Shown here piece after piece: positions 42,241 to 52,173 of a stretch of DNA of 64,000 nucleotides; within the stretch, counting starts at the first letter, position 1; each line of letters starts with the position of its first letter. Below the pieces are notes generated by a model. The model was not told the origin of the DNA. It made no database searches and saw only the letters and a list, made by a program, of their open reading frames with translations. The DNA is taken from NCBI RefSeq assembly GCF_037975245.1, contig NC_092568.1, forward strand, positions 5,241,001 through 5,305,000, in the 5' to 3' direction. The translations under genes were made by a program, and so were the position numbers. Origin of the DNA: Apostichopus japonicus. Lineage: Eukaryota; Echinodermata; Holothuroidea; Aspidochirotida; Stichopodidae.

Positions 42241-43844
42241 GCTGGTTTAGTGATTTTATTTCTATTTTTCTCCCAAGCCTGAATCCAAAATAAATGCTGG
42301 AATGAACCAAAATGCGAAACTAATGGAACAGAAAAAGACGAACGAAAATGAACATTAGAAACGAAATAAATAAATTTAGAACAATATACCTGAGACTGAG
42401 AGCAAGATAAACAATAGACGATTTTAGAAAGCGAGACAGATGAGAGGACGGACACAAACAATTTAAGAATATGAATATGATTGTATTAGGAGACAAATCA
42501 TAAAAGAACACGTCTTTTTAAAGATAAACGGAGTTCAAAAAATATTCAAAATCGATAGAACAATAGAAATAGTTTAAGTGCTGAAAGAGACGAAACGGAC
42601 GAGAGAACAACAGAGTCGTATACCAATATTGTGTAGTAAAAGTATAATTTAACTTAAAGGGTTAAATTTAATTCATGTAATTAGTACCGTTGCACGGATG
42701 TATAAGATTGATTTTGATTTAAGAATGAAAAGAGGCTTAAAAAATTATCATTTTGGGTTCGTTCCTCGAATTTATTGACTTTCATATGTGTTTTAAAGAA
42801 CCCATGATAATGAAGAAGCCAGCTCACTCTATACGATATCTGAGCAGTGTATACATGTAAGAGAGCTTGCTGCTAGCATTAGAGAGAGAGGACCTCGGAG
42901 TTGATTACTATCTCTCTCTCTCTACAAGTATTGCCTCGCAAGCAGCGTATAGGTGGCAGCTGTTCACGTTGTGATCCCGTTTTGGGACAATTTTTTTTTT
43001 AAACTAAAGTCACCCAGGAAAGAACATGGATACGAACAAACAATTAACGAACCAACGACCCGCTCTCAATCATGTCCCGCCCGCCCCCCCCCCCCCTGCA
43101 TCGAGGCTGTGTGATCATCGTCATGTGTGTATCACGCTTGCCCTATACAAGGGGAACATAATGCTACACATGATCTTAGCCCAAAGGTCTGTTTTGGGGA
43201 TATATAGTTATCTATGTCATGCTACCAGTCGTTATATTAAAAGTATATGCGTGCATGGAGTTTACTAAACATAGACTTCCCCTGAAGTACTCAAGCAAAC
43301 ATTCAATAGTTTTAGGGCAATCTTTTAATTTTCACAATTGAAGTAATAGTCCAGAAAGCCTTCGAAATCGGCGGACTTTTTTTACCTCCTACGCTGAATT
43401 CTTTAAGTGTGGACTGATCTAGTGGATTAAAGTAGATGCATCTTCCCTTCCTCATACAGTAGATTTTCATAACGTTTTCCGTCTGTCTGTGGCATCACAG
43501 TGATTCATAGTGTTTTATTCATAGTAGGCTATACTTCGTTGTGTGTGTAACTGGCAAACAGTGACGTCACTTATGTGACTCTGTGAAAGGTTGTAGTTAT
43601 GTTAGTAGTTGCAGACAGTAGATTGTTGCTGGCATGAAAGCACAGACACTTGTCTTGACCTACTAAAGTTTCTTAGCCTCGGAGTAAGTTCACAGAAGAT
43701 ATCTAGATCCCTTGAGCCTGCGAGTATCTGCAAGCAAAGATGTTTTAACTGAATCATGCAATATGTAACAAACACCCACATTTTCATGTTTTTTTTCTTC
43801 AATTTAATAAAGTATTTGAAGTTTCCCCTAAGAACTCTTTCACT
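42241..43844. other. No gene recognised
   Basis: AT-rich. A short inverted repeat of (GA)n and (CT)n arms lies at about 42880-42925 around GACCTCGGAGTTGATTAC. A 13-C run lies at 43084-43096. A TGACGTCA octamer lies at 43562-43569 inside AGTGACGTCACT, a 12-bp palindrome. Open stretches up to 80 codons are unassigned. Confidence 0.4.
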
Positions 43845-43861
43845 GTGATATATATATAGGG

Positions 43862-43907
<46 letters not shown>
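43845..43907. repeat. (TA)n microsatellite
   Basis: Two TA tracts separated by GGGCC, ending in ATGTGTGT. Confidence 0.93.
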
Positions 43908-43910
<3 letters not shown>

Positions 43911-44794
43911 CTCCCTATACTAAATCATGCATGTTCCCATTACCTTATTTACCCACGCGCCTTTCTATTCCTTATGACGATACTTAATGTTCAATATACA
44001 TTCGAAGAGGCATTCCATTTTTTATTTATAACAACACGCGAACCCTTCTTTAATCTCAAGATGTTGAATTGATCATGATGTTGAGACAAGTAACTACGAG
44101 AATAATACTCAAGATAAATACATGACCAGATATTTATAACCAACATGTAAAAACTGTAATTTCCGTAATGTAAATTCTAATGTAGTCTGGCAAATTTCAG
44201 CGTTTATATCGGTGGGCAACTCCCAATTCTAAACGCAAGTCCGTTATCAAATCCCTACCCCCCCCCCCACCTCTGTGAATTTAACTTTATGTATAGACCG
44301 TCATTCACAGATGCTTTTACATGTGAGTGAAAAAAGAGCCTCATTTGACTATTGTGCTGGCTGTTGCGAATTAATGATATCAATGCATTTAAACGGGTCT
44401 TACTAACAGAATAAAAACGTTATCATGTGTCTTAGAGTTGATTACTTATAGTGAATGACATAACGGAACCTTACCAATTATTTAAGGAAAAACTTGTCTG
44501 ATTGAAAGTCTATCTCGATGATCTTTCAATACTAAGCATTTCCACGAAAATGTTTGTGATAGCGTTATTTTCACCATGGTTACTTATAGCTTGTATGTTT
44601 CTATAATTAGAAATTCTCAAGGAAATACAGGTTTAATAAGAGATAATGTCCAGTTTTATGATAAGAAACTAAGATAGTGGTGTAGAATATCACAATATAG
44701 TTTAAATCGTTGGGATTTTAATCGCTCAATAAGACAAGCATGAGTTTACGTACATATATAATGTGGTGCAGTGTTTCCACCCCGTGCTGTGCAA
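43908..44794. other. No gene recognised
   Basis: AT-rich. An 11-C run lies at 44258-44268. No element boundaries are seen. Confidence 0.4.
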
Positions 44795-44816
44795 TATATA
44801 TATATACACACATACG

Positions 44817-44911
<95 letters not shown>

Positions 44912-44970
44912 ATAATATATATATATATATATATATAATATAATAATATATATATATATATATATAATAT

Positions 44971-45004
<34 letters not shown>
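44795..45004. repeat. (TA)n block with phased ATAATATAATAAT interruptions
   Basis: The block begins with alternating purine-pyrimidine text ACACACATACGCGCGCATAT (Z-DNA-prone). It continues as pure TA to about 44905, then carries three copies of TAATATAATAATA at 44905, 44936 and 44965, spaced 31 and 29 bp by TA. That is a higher-order repeat within the microsatellite. Minus-strand open frames of 104 and 120 codons are artefacts. Confidence 0.93.
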
Positions 45005-45007
<3 letters not shown>

Positions 45008-45725
45008 TAAAGTCACTAAACTGTGTCTGCACGGTTTGCTATATTTCCTTACAAAGTGACAAGCTGTGACTAAACACTTCAATTTCATTTCAAAACAATT
45101 TCACATTCATGTTATGCTGAACACGTGTTAAATGCCTGTGGTTTCCTCACTTTAATATGGCCATATATTAAGAATATGACGTTAGATGAATGATAAAGTT
45201 TTGACGCATTTATCATTGTCATAGCGTGTGAGTATGTACGTCATTTCTTAATCTTTAGGTAGGATACCATGTTACCTTATGTTTTTTCGTTATTTTACAG
45301 TAGGCGTTAATAAAGTTCGTTTACTTTTCAGAACGAAAACCCCGTTAGCAAAGGCTTAAAAAATATTGCACCAAAAAAAAAAGAAGAGAAAATACTACTT
45401 TTTATGAGCAACTATCGTAAGCATACCTTCAAGGCATTTTTCAGAGCCTTTTCTTATCTTTTGATGCTAGCTTGTATAAACACGTTAAGCTATCCTAACC
45501 CATTACATTGAATGCATTTGTATACTCTACCTATTCCTCGCTAGTATGTATAAGTAGGTTGCATGCTTGCGTGCACACTCAATGCATAACTTTTGGCAGT
45601 GACGTGTCAAGAACTCACTTGGAGAGTACGAACACAGATACGATGGAGGTTTCAACTAAAGTCTTTGCTGTGATTAACAATTAAATATCAAAACCTTTAT
45701 GTGGGAAGGTATAGAGACTGAGAAT
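45005..45725. other. No gene recognised
   Basis: AT-rich DNA to the left of the nested transposon block, with no long open stretch. Confidence 0.4.
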
Positions 45726-46182
45726 GTCCCAACCAAGGGCGGCGGAACCGGGGGGGCACAGGGGGCACGTGCCCCCCCCCCCCACTTTTCCTCAGGTTAA
45801 AAATGTGCCCTTTTTCCACATACAAATTTAGGTGTCTCAAGTTAGCAAGAGGCCACGGAACGAGAATGTGCACTCGGGAAAGGCCGTTTCCAGCCATCTG
45901 AGGGGTTTGTAAAACTGTAAAAATTTTCTTGCACGCTCCGCGCCAACCGATGGTGGCGCTCCGCTAAGATAGTCGTGCATACAACTTTGCAAATCCTGGC
46001 TACGCCCCTGACTTTTAATGAATTTCTGTGGGTCAAACTCAAAGCTATTTCGAATGGAAACAATTTGTTAAGATATTGACAAGAAATAAACTCTTAATTC
46101 GGAAGATTCCTACATAGCAACTAGCATGATTTCACCTCATCTTGTCTCAAAACAAAACCTGTTCCTTGTTTCACAATTTGCA

Positions 46183-47291
46183 CATTGGATCAGGCGCGGC
46201 GGAACGGAAAAATTATTGGGGGGGCTAATGTGTGGAGACTATCTAAGCGGAGCGCCACCATCGGTTGGCGCGGAGCGTACAAGAAAATTTGGGTTTTTTC
46301 AAACCCCCAGATGGCCGGAAACGGCACTTTCCGAGTGTTTTATGCTGCGAATACCCAGCCCTAAAATATAGGTCTCAAGCCTGCAATTTCTCAGATTGCA
46401 CGTAAAAGTCTGTAAAAACATTGTAATTTGTATATTCGATGGTTTTTTAAGAGAGTAGCTATTACTCGTAGTGTACTCGCAAAGATGTTTTTTAGTGTAG
46501 TAAGGGCAGTGGCGGAGCTAGAGTATTGGTCAGGGAGGGCGAGAATGGTCTGTAGGGGAGCTTTCGACACTATCTAAGCGGAGCGCCACCACAGGTTGGC
46601 GCGGAGCGTACAGAAAATTTTTGAGTAAAGATACTCCCTAGATTGCAGGAAATGACCCTTTCCGGGGCCTTGCTAATTTGCAGATAAACGGAGAATAAAT
46701 AGGTGTCGTCGCCATTTTGTCGGAAAATTAAACCAACAGAATATGACAAATATCAATAGGTATATGAGAGCGCAATAAAATAGTCAAAAATCGCGAATAA
46801 GTAAAAAGTAGTGAAAAGCTGAAAAGGGCGCCAGCAGTCCATTTAAGTCCGTCAGGGGGGGGGGAGGCATCCGCCCCCTGACTGTATATATGGACGCTCC
46901 GCCACTAAGTAAGGGGATGTTGGAGAACTGGCTGAAATGAGGCAAGTCATTGGCCTAAGACGAAGTTGTGTTACGCTTACCGGTACTCACACTCACTGCT
47001 TCCACTTTTCACTGCTTCCCAACCGCGTGAAGACTCGGTTGGGGTGACAATGTGGTCTATAGCCAGGGGACGGGCCGAGGGTCCCCCAGCAATTACTAAA
47101 ATTATTACACCTATAGTGTATACGTGTGCATCGGACAGATCGACAAGTATGCATTGAAAAATGGGCAGATGCACGTTTCGGAGCCTTGGTAAATATTGGG
47201 GGGGCTTATCATGCATTTGCCCCCTCAACTTTTTTATTGGGGGGGCTGAGCCCCCCCAAGCCCCCCCGGTTCCGCCGCCACTGCATTGGAT
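46183..47291. mobile_element. Middle hAT-type element, inserted in the outer one
   Basis: Spans 46191-47283. It begins CAGGCGCGGCGGAACGG; the reverse complement of its right end is CAGTGGCGGCGGAACCGGG. Perfect 8-bp duplications CATTGGAT lie at 46183-46190 and 47284-47291. Without the inner insertion it is about 684 bp. The right end is a GC-rich block with GGGGGGGCTGAGCCCCCCC, a strong hairpin. The shared module lies at 46237-46337. Open frames here have no transposase motif. Confidence 0.93.
46499..46915. mobile_element. Inner hAT-type MITE, inserted in the middle element
   Basis: Spans 46507-46907 (401 bp). It begins CAGTGGCGGAGC; the reverse complement of its end is TAGTGGCGGAGC. Perfect 8-bp duplications AGTAAGGG lie at 46499-46506 and 46908-46915. 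It carries the shared module at 46569-46668 in the same orientation as the middle element, and a G11 run with a GGGAGG..CCGCCCCC hairpin near the right end. As the innermost insertion it is the youngest of the three. Confidence 0.94.
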
Positions 47292-47495
47292 ATTGCAGTG
47301 CTAGTATGCATAATTTCCTTGAAGGGGGGGGGGGCGGGGCGGCGGCGTTGATAGAGTGATGTGTATACGCAAATAAGATAATAAGAGTTATAAAGGGTAC
47401 TAAATATAAGGCTGCATCAGTCCAATCGAATTTCTGCCAAGTGCCCTTTGGTGTCGGTGCCCCCCCAGATTAAAAGTGCTTCCGCCGCCCTTGGT

Positions 47496-47823
47496 CCCAA
47501 CTCACCCGATGCACACAGAGAACACAGTTACTACTGTAAATCTTAAAGTTTTGTACCGCAGTAAGAACTGGATCGTGCTATAAATCGGTAGCATGTGCTA
47601 TTAGGATGATAGTATATTAGAACTGAGGATATGTGTGTTATTCCAACAAATCCAGTTGTTGGGATTTATTGGGATTACACATATCCTCAGTTCTTACTGT
47701 AAGCTTAAAAGCACATGCTACCGATTTATCAGATTTGTCAGCACAATCCAGTATTTACTGTGGTACAAAACTTTAAGAGTTACAGTAGTTACTATAATCT
47801 CTGTGTAAATCGGATGCCCAACT
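47496..47823. mobile_element. Fold-back MITE family, copy C, with 7-bp duplication
   Basis: Element at 47503-47816 (314 bp). It begins CACCCGATGCACACAGAG; its right end has reverse complement CATCCGATTTACACAGAG. The arms pair over about 110 bp (for example TTAAAGTTTTGTACCGCAGT against ACTGTGGTACAAAACTTTAA). The centre is a second palindrome, GAGGATATGTGTG..CACATATCCTC. It is flanked by perfect 7-mers CCCAACT (47496-47502, 47817-47823). Its left duplication overlaps the right duplication of the outer hAT element, so the two insertions used the same target site. Confidence 0.86.
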
Positions 47824-48535
47824 ATATACCGTAATCCTTCATTCCCCTGTCGACATGAATAACGTTTTTTTGTTTACATACAACATGCTGAGATAGTGAC
47901 GGTCTAAATTCTCGGTATGCAATCTGACGGGGGTCGCGAACTATTTTAGGGTCACCAAAAAGGGTCGTCACAAATTCGGTGGGGAGGGGGCCATATTAAA
48001 CTGATATTTTTGTAGAAAAAAAAGCGGAAATGTCTTGAACACAAATTGCTTTTGTTAAACTGAATTGCAAATATTATCCCATTTTGCAACTAAGCACCCT
48101 TTATCATATATATAATTTTTTAACCGCAAGAGGGTGGTGTGGGGGGAGGGGGGTACGGCCTGTCCAGATCGTCCCGTTGCCACGTTGCAACTTAAGTAAT
48201 TTACTGGAAGACGCCAAGATGATCAAGGCGAAAATATGGTGTCTCCAAGCAAAGAAAGAGTTTGAATAAACCAGGGACCTAAATAAAAGCCTTTCATGCT
48301 AAACATTGTAGTATTGAATAACTCCATAATTATTTTGTGAAGCATGGTTACTCGTAGTGTAAGATCTAATCAATTTACTTTAACGAGCTTCATTAGTGGT
48401 TGTAAAATTGGGTTAATGAGATTAAATATCAATATGCATCAGACAAAGAAGGAATAAACACTGCATTTTCCCCAAGAAGGAAGCAATGAATACATGTTTA
48501 TTTACTATTATTATTATTATAGTTTTTTTTTAGGG
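47824..48535. other. Possible hAT-end relic, otherwise nothing recognised
   Basis: At about 47927-47985, GGGGGTCGCGAACTATTTTA and GGGTCACCAAAAAGGGTCG resemble the sub-terminal text of some dispersed hAT elements as I remember them, but no terminus or duplication is seen. GGTGTGGGGGGAGGGGGG lies at about 48136-48152. A 61-codon open stretch at 48084-48269 is unassigned. Confidence 0.25.
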
Positions 48536-51500
48536 GGGGAATGGTTCTGTCACATGACTTAGGTAAGCCTACGTTACAGTGTCGTTTTTATTTTGAAATG
48601 GTTGTTATAAAATTCTATTCCAGGAATGAAAACAAAATGAATGAAAAAAAGATAATCAATAAACGTTTCCTGTTCCCTCATAGGAAAGAGAATTTAGTAA
48701 TAACTCATTCATATTCAATACTTATTAGAAGCGAAAGTACTGTAAGTGGAGAAAGTCAGAATTTTGCATTGCCGCCCGACGAAGAACACTCGAAACTCCT
48801 CTTACCGCTTATATAATATGAAAAAAAAGAAAACACCATTATTGCCGAAATGTCGACGTCCTAGACTATTAGAGAAAAATCTGTTATCGGTATACTAAAG
48901 AGAAAGACGAATTGTTTGTGAGGGGTGAGGGAGAGGTGGGGAGGGGGAGGGGGGTTGAGAAGAGTATTATATAAAACAAACAGGTCAGAGGTGAGAGAAG
49001 AAAACATCCAGAGTAGTATTTATATAGTAATTTATTGATTATTGTTTTCCTTTGTCTGTATTTGTTTAAGGTTACGATAATTGTGGTTTGCTTGCAATAT
49101 AAAGTTAAATTGATTACAATTATAGACTTGATGTTTTACTTTGAGATAATCACATTAAAATTAATATTTATTCAACAAAATATCCAAGTCCTTAAAAAAA
49201 TATCTGGTTAATATTTATTCTTCGATATTTTTTCTTCTTCAAAATTGTGGATCTATTGATGCATGATTATATGAAACAAATTATGTTTAATCATCTCTTT
49301 TCTACTTAAAATGTCCTGATCAGCATTAAACATATCGGTATTGTATGAACTATAAGCCCAACTTGAGTGTTGTATATTTCTCTGCCATGCATACGACACG
49401 AAAATATAATAATAATAATATAGAAACGTTTTATTCTGTATGATATTGACAGCTTCATAGTGTTACAAGACTTGATCTGATATCGTATAAAATTATCAAT
49501 TTTGACATGATTTATGTTAAATAAATTCATTTCATTGAATTGTCAGACACGTTTAAAGAAAATCGATTCAAGATATAAAACTTCATCTTTCTTAATCCCG
49601 TTCTAATTCCTCAATCAAAAGACAACCCTTCAAAATCAGAATATCTTCCGCAAAATTAGAACGATTTAAAAAAAAATGTTTTAAGTTTTCTTATAAACAA
49701 CAGTCCCTCAAATTTGAATAATTTATTTTATTTTATTAAAATTGAAAAGAAGAAAGGTCTCATTGTTTATTTTATTTTGAGAATACGAAATTTGATCATC
49801 ATCATCAATCAATCGTGAAATTGGGAAAAACTATTGAAATAAGTTGTTTAAATGTACAAAATGAATTTACGATAACACTCTATGAGCCCCTTTCTGATCG
49901 TAATATGAATGCGTCAGCAAGCAGTTATTTCGTGTACCTGTTACTAATTCAGATTTTGAACCTGCAGAAAATTGAATAAAAAAGGCGATTTTCTTTTAAG
50001 ACATTACCAATACATTCTCAAGACCGTGGTTATTGAGATGAATATTAATGCTGTTTAACACTGTCGTCGTTCATTGACTGACACGGCAATCGCAAAATTG
50101 ACCAACTTTACGCTCCATATAGCATTGATAAAACCTTTACAAAATGTCACACATTTTTGTTGAATTGTGTGACATGTGATAATTGTGGATGTTGAATGTC
50201 GGTCAGAAGCAAATGTGTCAGAAACGGTTTTATAAAAAAAAAAATAAAGAGTTGATATCCGGTGCTGAGGTAAGAAATCATGGCTAGTGAATTTGGAGTG
50301 TCAGTTGAAGTGGGGAAAAAAATAATATTAAACTTGCCATTTTCTGGAAATATTTAACCTTTGCGTTAATTTAGAATGCTATTTAGCAGTGCATATTGTG
50401 TTAATCGCTTCATTCGATATAATTATTGTAGTGCGCATGCGCGGTACAATATTGAGATTACTAACTCCCTCTTTATCATCTACATGGCTGGCCGGTGAAT
50501 GCCAGTTGAACATACACTCTTCATATAGCAATCTCAAATACACTAGTTGGCTACGCAGGGGGGGGGGGAGGTGGAACAGATTTGCAAAGAATTGTGGCGG
50601 CGAAAAGTTAATTCTGCACACGTAAAGAAGATAAATCTCATTGAAATGCACACTTCTTCAAAACAATACGTACAGTTCTCTACTTTGGTTCGTTATTCTC
50701 CAATTAAACAAGACAGGTAGCATTGAGTTAAACACATCCTGCAAAAAAAGTTCCAAGTAACAAATATTAATCGTATTTATCCCGGTGTTATTTATCCCGG
50801 TGTCCTCGCACTCAGTGTTATTTGGTGATCTCGCGGGCATGAACAGCTAGCCCGTAATGGCATGGCATTAAATTCTATACAGTAATTGTTAGCTGAGCTA
50901 GCTACTCCGTGCGTATATTATGTGTTTTTGGATGTTGATAAACCAAGACCAGGACATCGACCAAGCAGGAGAGGTTACTTTGTGGCAATGATAGACCCAT
51001 ATTATATTCGTTAGATTAATCGTGCATTAGACCTTCGCAAACCACCGTAGCCTATGTTTGTAAAATTTCACTAACTATTAGCGAGGATACAGTAACATTA
51101 ACAAGTTGTTTAATTTGACCAATCAGTGTCCTGGACTCTTGGTATTCTCTGTCACGTCCGGAACAGGCGTGAGTCGTGATTGACAGCCGGTTAACCTGTG
51201 ATGGTTGTAGCCTAAATTTCTTCGTTTATATTACAGGCACATGCTAGCTAGAGTACTGTATATAAATATAGCCTAACTTTGGTCTACGTTAAAGGGCCCA
51301 ACGCCGAACTGGCTTATTCGTGACAGAAATAACTTCAAAAGGGTTGCAGTAACAAAGACACCTCCATTGAATATCAATAACTATGAACTAACTTTCATCT
51401 TAACCGCATAATGACACGTATTGTATGCAAATACAGTTGTTCTAGTGAAGTATATAAGAACTGAACCCTCAACGCTAAGTTTATCATATTCTTTCCACTA

Positions 51501-51615
51501 AAGTTGTATTTCCCATCCAGCCGCTATTTTGATCATTTTGAAATTCATGACGCTCGTTTTTAAGTATATACAGCTTTCATAAATATTACTTTACACTTGT
51601 ATTGATTTGTTGATT
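48536..51615. other. No gene recognised (3.1 kb)
   Basis: AT-rich. The longest open stretches are 91 codons at 48541-48816 (plus), charged and without a motif, and 90 codons at 50379-50651 (minus). A purine/G-rich tract AGGTGGGGAGGGGGAGGGGG lies at about 48933-48954 and a 10-G run at about 50560. A 15-bp unit ATTTATCCCGGTGT is doubled near 50775-50804. No exon structure can be supported. Confidence 0.4.
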
Positions 51616-52173
51616 GCAGGGTAAAGGACCTAAGTGTCTCCTCACCCCTATCCCCCCCCCCCCCTCACACACACATTGACTTCCTCCCTCTTGTTCAGTT
51701 GTCCCACTTCTCAGCTTTTGTAGAACTTCTTGTTTAAAATACAAGCAAGAACGACATCACAACAATTCGAGACCAACCAAAATTTACCCCATCCCCTAAA
51801 AGAGGGAAACAAAACTATGACAAATGTTGGCCTATACCTAGATTCATGAAAGGGCATTTGACTCAATTATCTCTCTCAGAAATAGACCGTCATAGCAGGG
51901 TAAAGGACCTAAGTGTCTCCTCACCCCTATCCCCCCCCCCCCCCTCACACACACATTGACTTCCTCCCTCTTGTTCAGTTGTCCCACTTCTCAGCTTTTG
52001 TAGAACTTCTTGTTTAAAATACAAGCAAGAACGACATCACAACAATTCGAGACCAACCAAAATTTACCCCATCCCCTAAAAGAGGGAAACAAAACTATGA
52101 CAAATGTTGGCCTATACCTAGATTCATGAAAGGGCATTTGACTCAATTATCTCTCTCAGAAATAGACCGTCAT
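51616..52173. repeat. Identical 279/280-bp tandem duplication
   Basis: Copy 1 (about 51616-51893) and copy 2 (about 51895-52173) start GCAGGGTAAAGGACC and end AATAGACCGTCAT. By eye they differ only in the length of the poly-C run (13 versus 14). They are joined by a single A. The unit has no coding frame of note and no terminal inverted repeats. Such identity means a very recent segmental duplication or an assembly artefact at the poly-C run. Confidence 0.96.

Larger units (their letters stand above)
45726..47501. mobile_element. Outer hAT-type element of a triple nest, with 8-bp target duplication
   Basis: The element spans 45734-47493. It begins CAAGGGCGGCGGAACC and ends GCTTCCGCCGCCCTTG, whose reverse complement is CAAGGGCGGCGGAAGC, so the ends match at 15 of 16. 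Perfect 8-bp duplications GTCCCAAC flank it (45726-45733, 47494-47501). Removing the inner insertions leaves about 660 bp of its own. There is no transposase. At 45870-45974 it carries, in reverse orientation, a module shared with both inner elements. The GC-rich ends include a 12-13 C run and a GGGGGGGCACAGGGGGCAC block. Confidence 0.93.

Noticed and set aside
44718-45088. 104- and 120-codon minus-strand frames (also 54850-55236, 128 codons, and other YIYI frames)
   Set aside because: They are translations of (TA)n tracts in alternating Y/I and carry no other content.
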